Positions 21,281 to 27,839 of a stretch of DNA of 29,361 nt are shown piece by piece. The notes under the pieces were generated by a model. It was not told where the DNA came from. It saw only the letters and a program-made list of their open reading frames with translations, and did not search any database. The stretch's first letter is position 1. Every line of letters begins with the position of its first letter. Source of the stretch: XYD1-FULL-44-32 sp964355855 (GTDB lineage: Bacteria > Patescibacteriota > Minisyncoccia > Phycocordibacterales > XYD1-FULL-46-19). Location of the stretch: contig CAYHFD010000006.1 of the NCBI GenBank assembly GCA_964355855.1, positions 1-29,361 of the forward strand, given 5' to 3'. The translations under genes and the position numbers were made by a program.

Positions 21281-22810
21281 ATGAACCTATTAACTGTTAT
21301 GATCCTCGCCGGCACCGCCGGTGTCGGAGGTATCGTTGTTGGTTATTTCTTGCGTTGGCTTGTTACCTTGGGCCAAAAAGGATCCATTGAACTTACTATC
21401 AAGCAAACCCTGCTCGAGGCTAAAGACAAGGCCCAGCAAATAGTGGCTGATGCCGAAAAAGAAGCCACCCAAGTTATGGCCGAAGCCCGCGAAAAGGAGC
21501 GGGAAAAAGAAGCGAGTCTTAAAAAGCTCGAAGACCGTCTGCTAACCAAAGATGAAACCCTAGATAAAAGACAGGGTGACATTGATTCGGAAGTAGAAAA
21601 TTTAAAACAAAAGGCCGAAGAAATCCGACAAATCAAAGAAAAGATTGATTCTGCTCGGGCGGAACAAGAGGCCGAGTTGGCCCGAATTGCCAGTTTGTCT
21701 AAAGAGGAAGCGGTCCAAGAAATTATTTCGCGGGTGGAAAAGGAATACGAGGAAGATTTAGTGGTACGAATGCATAAGTTTGAAATGAACGCCGAAGAAA
21801 AACTGGAAAATAGAGCCAAGGATATATTGGCCACCACCATTCAACGACTAGCCAACTCGACCGTACCAGAAGTAATGTCCACCAATGTTGATATTCCGTC
21901 GGATGATATTAAAGGTAAAATTATCGGTAAAGAGGGTCGAAATATTCGCACTTTTGAAAAAGAAACTGGTGTTGAAGTAATAATTGACGATACCCCAGGC
22001 TCGATTGTCCTATCGTCTTTTGATCCAATTCGTCGCCAAATTGCCAAAGTCGCTCTGGAAAACCTGATTCTTGATGGTCGCATCCAACCAGCCAAAATCG
22101 AAGAAATGGTCGCCAAGGCCAAGGAAGATGTTTCTAAAATAATTAAAGATAAAGGTGAACAAGCCGCTTATGAAGTGGGGGTATTAAATCTTGATCCTCG
22201 AATTCTTCTGATTCTCGGTCGCCTGCATTTTCGCACTAGTTATGGCCAAAATGTGTTGCAACACTCGATCGAAATGGCCCACTTTGCCGGCATGTTGGCC
22301 GAAGAGCTAGGGGCCGATATTCAAGTGGCTAAGGCGGGCGCCCTTTTACACGACATTGGTAAAGCGGTTGATCACGAAGTCTCTGGCACTCATGTCGAAA
22401 TCGGCCGGCGCATTTTAGAAAAGTTTGGCGCTGGCGAAGCGATTATCAAAGCGATGCAGGCCCATCATGAAGAATATCCATACGAAACTATTGAATCAAT
22501 TATTGTTCAAACAGCCGACGCTGTTTCTGGTGGTCGTCCCGGCGCGCGTCGCGACAGCTTAGAAAATTATCTAAAACGACTGAAGGATTTGGAGGATATT
22601 GCTAACACTTTTAAGGGAATTGAAAAAACTTACGCCATTCAAGCGGGGCGTGAAATAAGAGTTTTTGTTAAACCAGAAGAAATTGGTGATATGGAGGCCA
22701 AAAAATTAGCCCGTGAAATTGCGCTGAAAATTGAAAAAGAACTAAAATATCCCGGAGAAATAAAAGTGACCATCATTCGTGACTCACGGGTAGTAGAATA
22801 CGCGAGATAG
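21281..22810 (+). CDS. rny: Ribonuclease Y
   Basis: A 509-residue membrane-anchored endoribonuclease that starts mRNA decay. An N-terminal transmembrane helix (about residues 5-26, VMILAGTAGVGGIVVGYFLRW) is followed by a long coiled coil to about residue 200 (AKDKAQQIVADAEKEATQVM, AREKEREKEASLKKLEDRL and so on). The KH domain shows KIIGKEGRNIRTFEKETGVEVIIDDTPG. The HD domain has HSIEMAHFAGMLAEELG and the metal-binding GALLHDIGKAVDHE near residue 357. Length matches the family (about 510-520). It is followed by one of the strongest terminators in the window. Confidence 0.97.
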   Translation: MNLLTVMILAGTAGVGGIVVGYFLRWLVTLGQKGSIELTIKQTLLEAKDKAQQIVADAEKEATQVMAEAREKEREKEASLKKLEDRLLTKDETLDKRQGDIDSEVENLKQKAEEIRQIKEKIDSARAEQEAELARIASLSKEEAVQEIISRVEKEYEEDLVVRMHKFEMNAEEKLENRAKDILATTIQRLANSTVPEVMSTNVDIPSDDIKGKIIGKEGRNIRTFEKETGVEVIIDDTPGSIVLSSFDPIRRQIAKVALENLILDGRIQPAKIEEMVAKAKEDVSKIIKDKGEQAAYEVGVLNLDPRILLILGRLHFRTSYGQNVLQHSIEMAHFAGMLAEELGADIQVAKAGALLHDIGKAVDHEVSGTHVEIGRRILEKFGAGEAIIKAMQAHHEEYPYETIESIIVQTADAVSGGRPGARRDSLENYLKRLKDLEDIANTFKGIEKTYAIQAGREIRVFVKPEEIGDMEAKKLAREIALKIEKELKYPGEIKVTIIRDSRVVEYAR

Positions 22811-22822
22811 TGCAATCTTTAA

Positions 22823-22877
22823 GTGCAACACCCAAGAAAAATTGCCCCATCGGGGCAATTTTTCTTGGGTGTTGCAC
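22823..22877 (+). terminator. Terminator of rny
   Basis: A perfect 26-bp stem (22823-22848 with 22852-22877) and a 3-nt loop. The TTTTT lies within the 3' arm rather than after it. Confidence 0.8.
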
Positions 22878-22900
22878 CCCCATCACCTAAAATATATACT
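22872..22900 (+). promoter_or_regulatory. Promoter of the HU gene
   Basis: TTGCAC (22872-22877), 17-nt spacer, TATACT (22895-22900). The -35 is the last six bases of the rny terminator stem. Predicted leader about 47 nt. Confidence 0.65.
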
Positions 22901-22952
22901 ATTATCAAGGTCAAATAGGTCGTGCTATTAGTAATAATAAGTCACACATAGT

Positions 22953-23225
22953 ATGAACAAGCAAGCAATAATTGAAGTTGTACATACAGCAATCGGTGGC
23001 ACCAAAGCTGGTGCGGAAAAAGCCGTTGACACCGTAATAGACACTATCGTCTCGACCTTGAAAAAAGGCGACGAAGTTTCTATCGCCGGTCTCGGTATAT
23101 TTTCTACCAAACAACGCGCCGCTCGCACCGCGCGTAACCCACGCACCGGTGAGGCCGTGAAAGTACCAGCCATGCGCGTACCAAAGTTTCGCGCCGCTAA
23201 GGCTCTAAAAGATTCTGTTAAATAA
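22953..23225 (+). CDS. HU-family nucleoid DNA-binding protein
   Basis: 90 residues, the standard HU length. The N-terminal helices (MNKQAIIEVVHTAIGGTKAGAEKAVDTVIDTI) form the dimer core. The GDEVSIAGLGIFSTKQRAARTARNPRTGEAVKVPA stretch gives the beta-saddle and the flexible DNA-binding arm, with the conserved R-N-P-x-T-G. The C-terminus reads VPKFRAAKALKDSVK. It bends and compacts DNA. It is a single gene with its own promoter. The ATG was chosen because the HU signature starts there. Confidence 0.95.
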   Translation: MNKQAIIEVVHTAIGGTKAGAEKAVDTVIDTIVSTLKKGDEVSIAGLGIFSTKQRAARTARNPRTGEAVKVPAMRVPKFRAAKALKDSVK

Positions 23226-23274
23226 GCCAGACTTCGTAAGATACACGAAGCACCAGGCTGTCTTTTTGGAAGAA

Positions 23275-23458
23275 GAGACGGCCACCGCCGTCTCAGTCAG
23301 CTAGTTATTCACCTTTGCAAGGTGAATAACACCCAATAGATAAACTTCTCTCGAGAGATGTTTCTCGCTACACGAAAAAACCCGTCTGCAAACGGGTTTT
23401 TTCGTGCCTATTGGTATACCTCTTACCCACGAGGCTTAGCCTCGTGGGTAAGAGGTAT
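23275..23458. repeat. Cluster of perfect hairpins downstream of HU
   Basis: Four inverted repeats lie in a gene-free stretch (23226-23548): GAGACGGC/GCCGTCTC (23275-23282, 23287-23294); a 12-bp stem at 23304-23330; a 15-bp terminator stem at 23371-23406; and a 20-bp stem with a 3-nt loop at 23416-23458. Only the third has the T-run of a classical terminator. Confidence 0.8.
23371..23406 (+). terminator. Rho-independent terminator, probably of the HU gene
   Basis: CACGAAAAAACCCGT (23371-23385) pairs with ACGGGTTTTTTCGTG (23392-23406). The T6 run lies in the 3' arm. It can act in both directions. Confidence 0.7.
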
Positions 23459-23493
23459 TAACAACTAGAAGGCGGTGCCGTTTCTTCTTCCCC

Positions 23494-23523
23494 GCCTGCC
23501 ATGCAAGGCACGAGCAGGCAGGC
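23494..23523. repeat. Dispersed GC-rich palindromic repeat, copy 2
   Basis: GCCTGCC...GGCAGGC palindrome with inner TGCC/GGCA pairing. A 25-nt stretch (23492-23516) is identical to the inverted copy at 2012-2043. Confidence 0.75.
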
Positions 23524-23596
23524 AAAAAACCAGCCCTGATGCCTTCGCCTAATACCACGTCCGCTTGGCGACGGAGCTAGGACGAAGGACTGGTTT
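23524..23596 (-). terminator. Terminator overlapping the end of the aminotransferase gene
   Basis: AAACCAG (23527-23533) pairs with CTGGTTT (23590-23596), and CCTTCG (23542-23547) pairs with CGAAGG (23583-23588). On the minus strand a T6 run follows the outer stem. The stop codon of the aminotransferase gene lies inside the hairpin. Confidence 0.65.
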
Positions 23597-24424
23597 ATAA
23601 CAAATCCGAGCTATTTCCTTTTTAAATTCAGCTAGTAGCCACTTGGTATGTGGTCCGGGCTTCCCATTACCAATCACCTGCTTACCAACTTTGACAATCG
23701 GTACCACATATTTATTGGTCGCCGTCAGAAACGCCTCATCGGCGTCTGCCAATTCGCTGACCAAAAGTTCTCGCTCCTCGACTATAAACTTTTTCCGCGC
23801 CAATTTTAAAACCACTTTTCTGGTTACTCCCGCCAAAATATCATTTTTCGGAGTGATTAAAGTATCACCTTTAAATATCCCAAAATTACTCATGGCACAT
23901 TCTAAAATTTTTCCCTGACTAGTATAGAGGATTTCCACCGCCCCCGCTCGCTCGCGCTTGGTTTGCAGACTGACGGCGACGACATAATTGTTGTGTTTGG
24001 CTTCAGCCAGTGGTCGCTCGTGTTCACAAACAATTAGCTTAGCCCCCCTGGTAAAAACCTCGGCTGGAAAATCAGTCAATTTATCCATTAAAATAAAAAA
24101 CTGGGGCTGGCCCAAGCTAATACCATCAGCACTGGCTCCGCCGGTAAGCACCAACCTAATACTAGCGTCTTTTAGTTTATTTTTTTCTAACAAAGATTTT
24201 GTCGCTTTTAAAACTGTCTCTAGGGTGACCGGAACTTTAAGACCAAGCATTTGGGCCGATTGGCTAAAACGAACAAAATGGTCTTCCAAGTGAAAAGGGG
24301 TGCTGTTATATATCCGGGCAAAGTCAAACACGCCGTAGCCCCTTAAAACCGCAAGATCATTGACCATTATTTTAGTATCGACAAGCTTTATAATCTTATT
24401 ATTGGCGTAACAATAGGGGGACAT
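23549..24424 (-). CDS. Class IV PLP-dependent aminotransferase
   Basis: 291 residues, fold type IV, like branched-chain aminotransferase (IlvE), D-amino-acid transaminase or aminodeoxychorismate lyase (PabC). Family motifs in order: LRGYGVFDFARIYNSTPFHLEDHFVRF, AKHNNYVVAVSLQTKRERAGAVEIL with the PLP lysine (near residue 142), and GKILECAMSNFGIFKGDTLITP, then ILAGVTRKVVLKLARK. The sequence does not settle the substrate. The C-terminal tail (about 15 residues, PVLRPSSVAKRTWY) is encoded inside the terminator hairpin and is probably not part of the core fold. It stands alone, with no biosynthetic operon around it. Confidence 0.9.
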   Translation of the reverse strand: MSPYCYANNKIIKLVDTKIMVNDLAVLRGYGVFDFARIYNSTPFHLEDHFVRFSQSAQMLGLKVPVTLETVLKATKSLLEKNKLKDASIRLVLTGGASADGISLGQPQFFILMDKLTDFPAEVFTRGAKLIVCEHERPLAEAKHNNYVVAVSLQTKRERAGAVEILYTSQGKILECAMSNFGIFKGDTLITPKNDILAGVTRKVVLKLARKKFIVEERELLVSELADADEAFLTATNKYVVPIVKVGKQVIGNGKPGPHTKWLLAEFKKEIARICYKPVLRPSSVAKRTWY

Positions 24425-24521
24425 TTGTCTTATTAAATTAAAGTAATGGAGTAATTTTAGCAGATTATCTCCTGTCGAACAGACTTGTCGTCCTGATAAT
24501 TAGTGTTAAAGTAAAAAGACA

Positions 24522-25049
24522 ATGACTAAACAAGCAACCGTTGTCTTTCTCTGTCGAGAGAAAGAGGTGTATATGGGGATGAAAACCGACAAAGTCGGTG
24601 TCGGCTGTTACACTGGCGCTGGTGGCAAAGTGAAAAAAAACGAAGCCGGCCAAATGCTGGAAACTTTTGAAGAATGTGCCAGCCGAGAAGTCTTTGAGGA
24701 AATTGGGGTTATAGTGATGGCCAGAAACCTTGAGAAGGTTGCCATTATTACTTTCACCAATCAAGGAAAAACCCCGGCCGAGACCAGCGTATTTGAAGTT
24801 CACTTTTTCATTACCCACAAATGGGTAGGTGATCCGATAGACTCCACCGAGATGAGAGATGGTCGTTGGCTTAATGTTAGTGACCTAATGAGCAAGGACA
24901 CAGCCCCAGTACCACTGATGGCCGCCGACTATCTTTTTTTACCTCTCATATTCTCTGGCCAGAAAATTATCGGCCAGTGCACCTACGCCCCAGGTGGGCA
25001 ACATGAAGTCGAAAAATGGTCCTACCTACAAGCTGATTGTCTTGATTAG
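24522..25049 (+). CDS. NUDIX hydrolase, MutT/MTH1-like
   Basis: 175 residues. NUDIX enzymes hydrolyse nucleoside diphosphates linked to another group, often oxidised nucleotides. The start (TKQATVVFLCREKEVYMGMK) and GCYTGAGGKVKKNE resemble MTH1. The catalytic helix reads ETFEECASREVFEEIGV, containing REVFEEIG. Between the Gly of GGK and the Glu of the box there are 11 residues rather than 5, that is a 6-residue insertion in the loop. The remainder (VFEVHFFITHKWVGDPIDSTEMRDGRW) is typical. Specificity cannot be given. It has its own terminator. Confidence 0.88.
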   Translation: MTKQATVVFLCREKEVYMGMKTDKVGVGCYTGAGGKVKKNEAGQMLETFEECASREVFEEIGVIVMARNLEKVAIITFTNQGKTPAETSVFEVHFFITHKWVGDPIDSTEMRDGRWLNVSDLMSKDTAPVPLMAADYLFLPLIFSGQKIIGQCTYAPGGQHEVEKWSYLQADCLD

Positions 25050-25059
25050 TGCCACCCCC

Positions 25060-25085
25060 CGCCGGATTACACCGGCGGTTTTTTT
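25060..25085 (+). terminator. Terminator of the NUDIX gene
   Basis: CCGCCGG (25060-25066) pairs with CCGGCGG (25073-25079), followed by TTTTTT. Confidence 0.88.
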
Positions 25086-25090
25086 GTGAT

Positions 25091-25109
25091 TGTGCCCCCG
25101 CCAGGAATT
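25091..25109. repeat. Partial duplicate of the tRNA-Arg 3' end (att-like)
   Basis: 19 nt identical to 25285-25303, which covers the acceptor 3' strand, discriminator and part of the T arm of tRNA-Arg. The two copies are direct repeats 194 nt apart. A fragment of the T arm also appears inverted near 25226-25236. Confidence 0.7.
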
Positions 25110-25286
25110 TTTCATTACATGAACGGTACAGGCTTCACACCTGCCTGCCGGCAGGCAGGTTTCACTTCGCCGAGCACTAATGAATCCGTTGGTGCTCGGC
25201 TCGTTGCGATAAGTTCAGCCTTTTCAATTCCTGGACGCAAGATGAGCAGACATCTTGCTCGGGGGCACAACTCGCTTCGCTCTTTG
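25110..25286. repeat. Hairpin-rich stretch between the att-like repeats
   Basis: Four inverted repeats and no credible gene: a 22-nt perfect palindrome at 25139-25160 (ACCTGCCTGCC core); GCCGAGCAC/GTGCTCGGC (25169-25177, 25192-25200); CAAGATG/CATCTTG (about 25239-25258); and GGGGGCACAA/TTGTGCCCCC (25261-25270, 25284-25293), whose second arm is the tRNA 3' end. Confidence 0.65.
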
Positions 25287-25358
25287 TGCCCCCGCCAGGA
25301 ATTGAACCTAGAATAGCGGCTTAGAAGTCCGCAGTTATATCCATTTAACTACGGGGGC
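25287..25358 (-). tRNA. tRNA-Arg (anticodon UCU)
   Basis: 72 nt on the minus strand. The acceptor stem GCCCCCG pairs with CGGGGGC, the discriminator is A, and CCA is not encoded. The anticodon arm is GCGGA-CTTCTAA-GCCGC with anticodon TCT (one mismatch-prone end pair). The T arm is CTAGG-TTCAATT-CCTGG. The D arm is short (GTTA/TAAC). Confidence 0.95.
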
Positions 25359-25400
25359 AATTGTCTATTAGATTAGCCCACTTCCCTCTTATTTTCAATC

Positions 25401-26015
25401 TTAAAGTAAATACAAAATTAGTATGCCACCTAAAATAACAAGGGCGACCAAGGTGGTGAAAACATTAAAATAGCGATACATCATTTCCCCCAATTTCGGT
25501 CCAAACCAATGCATAAGGTAAGCAACTAAGAAAAATCTCAAACCTCGACCAAAGATAAGGGCGATGACAAAAACTGGAAAGCTAATCTTAAAAAATCCAG
25601 CGGCAATTGTCATTACTTTGTCTGGTATCGGAGTAAAAGCAGCCACCAATACTGTCCAAAAAGCATTATCAGCAAAAAGCACACCCACTTTTTGCATCTC
25701 ATCGGCAAAGTTGTAAAACTCAATTATTTGTCGGCCAACCAAATCATAAAAGGCATAGCCAATAAGATAGCCAAACATCCCTCCCAGTACCGATGAGACC
25801 GTGGTAACTAAGCCATAATAAAACCAGCGCCGACTAGTGGTAAGAATAGCGACCAACATTACATCGGCTGGAATGGGAAAAATAAAACTTTCAGTAAAAG
25901 CCATTAGCGCCAGCCACCAAGTGGTCGAGGGTTCGTCGGCATGCTTTTCCGCCCATAGACGAATACGGTCACTCCAACTATTTTTCTTTTTTATCTCTAC
26001 AATTTCTGTTTCCAT
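25401..26015 (-). CDS. YqaA-like DedA/VTT-domain membrane protein
   Basis: 204 residues with about five hydrophobic segments. An N-terminal charged amphipathic part precedes TESFIFPIPADVMLVAILTT, the usual E-x-P-x-P re-entrant loop, and a second loop at AAFTPIPDKVMTIAAGFFK. GYLIGYAFYDLVGRQIIE lies between them. The pattern is that of the VTT (SNARE-associated) family, whose members act in lipid flipping or membrane homeostasis. The exact substrate is unknown. It overlaps ruvX by one base (ATG at 26013-26015 within TAATG), so the two are cotranscribed from the ruvX promoter. Confidence 0.88.
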   Translation of the reverse strand: METEIVEIKKKNSWSDRIRLWAEKHADEPSTTWWLALMAFTESFIFPIPADVMLVAILTTSRRWFYYGLVTTVSSVLGGMFGYLIGYAFYDLVGRQIIEFYNFADEMQKVGVLFADNAFWTVLVAAFTPIPDKVMTIAAGFFKISFPVFVIALIFGRGLRFFLVAYLMHWFGPKLGEMMYRYFNVFTTLVALVILGGILILYLL

Positions 26016-26398
26016 TATTTTGTTTGGCGGTCAATATAACTTTTTAAAATTAGGGCGGCGGCGCGCGCATCGGTCAGTTCGTCGCGCCCAATATCCCGCT
26101 CGGCTTGTTTGGTGGTCAGCACCTCCAACTCAAATTCAATCGGTAGACCAGTCGCCTCGACAAGTGCTTTAGCAAAATTTTCCGCCTCGGCTTGAACAGC
26201 ATTAGGTGTACCCTCATAGTTTAGCGACTTTCCAACTACGACTTTGGCAATTTCTTCCTTCTGGCAAATATCCACTACTGTTTTGAGGGTCTCCTGATTA
26301 GTTGGAATCACCAAATATGGCGAGGCAAACCGCCCATTTTCATCGGTTAAAGCCAAACCAATTTTTTTCGTCCCATAGTCGATTCCCAGCATTCGCAT
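26015..26398 (-). CDS. ruvX: RuvX/YqgF-family RNase H-like nuclease
   Basis: 127 residues. The N-terminal GIDYGTKKIGLALTD holds the first catalytic Asp. KVVVGKSLNYEG corresponds to the IVVGLPL strand, ELEVLTTKQAERDI holds the Glu/Asp region, and DARAAALILKSYID at the C-terminus holds the last Asp. YqgF is a predicted Holliday junction resolvase and 16S rRNA processing factor. Length is slightly short but complete. The ATG at 26398 has a TATACT box 6 nt upstream. The YqaA-like gene follows directly. Confidence 0.93.
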   Translation of the reverse strand: MRMLGIDYGTKKIGLALTDENGRFASPYLVIPTNQETLKTVVDICQKEEIAKVVVGKSLNYEGTPNAVQAEAENFAKALVEATGLPIEFELEVLTTKQAERDIGRDELTDARAAALILKSYIDRQTK

Positions 26399-26404
26399 AG
26401 AAGT

Positions 26405-26433
26405 AGTATATAGTATTGAGTATATTGTATGAA
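26405..26433 (-). promoter_or_regulatory. Promoter of ruvX, leaderless
   Basis: On the minus strand TTCATA (26433-26428), 17-nt spacer, TATACT (26410-26405), 6 nt before the ATG. Confidence 0.55.
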
Positions 26434-26463
26434 GTATTTGGTTGATTTTAAGCGTTTTTTTGT

Positions 26464-26469
26464 TATGAT
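26464..26469 (+). promoter_or_regulatory. Extended -10 box, leaderless promoter of the DUF5652 gene
   Basis: TGTTATGAT (TATGAT at 26464-26469), 6 nt before the ATG at 26476. It is divergent from the ruvX promoter across a 77-nt gap. Confidence 0.5.
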
Positions 26470-26475
26470 AGCCCC

Positions 26476-26826
26476 ATGGAACAACAAATTCCTTTTGCTG
26501 TTGCAGCTATTATTTGGATCTTTATTGGGCTACTAGCTATCTGGTCTTTGGTGTGGAAGGGTGTAGCCTTATGGCACGCTGCTAAACGCGATGAAAAATG
26601 GTGGTATTTCTTTTTGTTGATTATTAATACCGCTGGTATTTTAGAAATAATTTACTTGGCTTTCGTGGCTAAAATTTGGAGTAAAAAAGTAGAGCCGGTA
26701 ATACCACCGAGCCCAGCAACACCAGTTGCCCCTACTCCAGCTTCTGTTGCTCCGGTGGCTACTTCTGTCCCAGCTGAAAAAGAGTCCCCAAAGATTGCTG
26801 AACAAAGTACCACAACAAATAAATAG
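26476..26826 (+). CDS. DUF5652-family membrane protein
   Basis: 116 residues. Two transmembrane helices (about residues 8-30 and 45-65) flank the conserved WKGVALWHAAKRDEKWWYFFL and NTAGILEIIYLAF motifs that define DUF5652, a family found mainly in CPR bacteria. The C-terminal third is a low-complexity Pro/Ala/Val/Thr tail (PPSPATPVAPTPASVAPVA) and is probably disordered. Function unknown. It is a single gene with its own -10 box and lies directly upstream of tRNA-Ser. Confidence 0.85.
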   Translation: MEQQIPFAVAAIIWIFIGLLAIWSLVWKGVALWHAAKRDEKWWYFFLLIINTAGILEIIYLAFVAKIWSKKVEPVIPPSPATPVAPTPASVAPVATSVPAEKESPKIAEQSTTTNK

Positions 26827-26848
26827 TCTGTTCTAAAAACAAATACAA

Positions 26849-26935
26849 GGAGGGGTGGCAGAGTGGTTGATCGCACCGGTCTTGAAAACCGGAATGTCCG
26901 CAAGGGCATCGTGGGTTCAAATCCCACCCCCTCCG
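26849..26935 (+). tRNA. tRNA-Ser (anticodon UGA)
   Basis: 87 nt. The acceptor GGAGGGG pairs with CCCCTCC, the discriminator is G and CCA is not encoded. The anticodon arm is CCGGT-CTTGAAA-ACCGG with anticodon TGA. A long variable arm (TGTCC-GCAA-GGGCA) and the T arm GTGGG-TTCAAAT-CCCAC confirm a class II serine tRNA. Confidence 0.97.
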
Positions 26936-27053
26936 CACGGTAGATAATGATAATCTCTCACCAGGATAATTGCTAAACAAATTTCACTTGTCCCTCTAAA
27001 AATTAAGTATTTCTCATTACTAAAAACATAAAGATTGGTCTTATTATAATATT

Positions 27054-27833
27054 ATGGATCCAATATCTGCCGGAACAGCTATACTTGCTGCTAATAAACT
27101 TTTAGGAAAAACGGCTGAAACTATATCTGAAGACTTGGCTAAGCTATATGCTTCAGGAAGAGACAAGATAATTGAGGTCGCTCTAAGAAAAACAGATACG
27201 GAAAAAATGGGACAAGTAAATTTACGCGTCGCTCGAGATGTATTTTGGAATGGATCTTATACTGATGAATCCATTTGTGCGGAATATTTTGGAGGAATTC
27301 TCGCTTCTTCTCGAAGTGAAGATGGTAAAGATGATATGGGGGTATTCTATGTGGACATAATTAAATCTCTTTCCTCTAATCAATTAATGGCTCATTACAT
27401 TTTATACAGAACCCTAAATAAATTTTTATTGGGCAAAAGTAATAAAAAAAACTTAAACCTAGGAAAAGAAACCGACTTGCAAGAATTGGAAGTTTTTGTG
27501 ACCCAAAAAATAGGTATTACCGACCAGCCGGGAAGCAAAGATCTTGGGGCCATTCTCCACGGACTCAATTCGAAAAAATTAATTGGCAATTTTGAATCTA
27601 ATATTTACAAACTAGAAAATAATATGTATATGCCTTATATAAAGTTCATTCCAACAGCTTTGGGTATTCAATTATTCGCGATCGCCAATAATTCATTTTC
27701 TGTGTGGAGAAAATTTTCAACATTTGATTTTGGTGATTTTCCTGATGTGGTATTGCCTCAATTGTATGGCAATTCGATAGACTCAATGTTAGATCAATCT
27801 GGCCTCAAAAGTGAGTCCACCCCAAATCTCTAA
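27054..27833 (+). CDS. Hypothetical protein, possibly Abi-alpha/DUF4393-like
   Basis: 259 residues, soluble, with an N-terminal Ala/Gly-rich helix (ISAGTAILAANKLLGKTAETISEDL). The middle section YTDESICAEYFGGILASSRSEDG, then FYVDIIKSLSSNQLMAHYIL, resembles the DUF4393 (Abi-alpha) pattern, where a D-E-x3-W-A-x-L-L-A-S segment is followed by D-x-x-HPSFVEIIKQLSP. The C-terminal half has no recognised motif. DUF4393 members are linked to abortive phage defence, but this similarity is from memory and is weak. It lies 119 nt after tRNA-Ser, a common insertion site, and a TATAAT box (27045-27050) precedes the ATG by only 3 nt, which is too close for a normal start. It appears intact. Confidence 0.55.
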   Translation: MDPISAGTAILAANKLLGKTAETISEDLAKLYASGRDKIIEVALRKTDTEKMGQVNLRVARDVFWNGSYTDESICAEYFGGILASSRSEDGKDDMGVFYVDIIKSLSSNQLMAHYILYRTLNKFLLGKSNKKNLNLGKETDLQELEVFVTQKIGITDQPGSKDLGAILHGLNSKKLIGNFESNIYKLENNMYMPYIKFIPTALGIQLFAIANNSFSVWRKFSTFDFGDFPDVVLPQLYGNSIDSMLDQSGLKSESTPNL

Positions 27834-27839
27834 ATTAAA

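Noticed and set aside
23275..23458. Hairpin cluster as a CRISPR array
   Set aside because: The hairpins differ from each other in sequence and size and there is no regular repeat-spacer pattern. No cas gene is present.
25086..25316. 76-residue frame overlapping the tRNA-Arg region
   Set aside because: It runs through the att-like repeats, palindromes and the tRNA 3' end, so it is not a credible protein.
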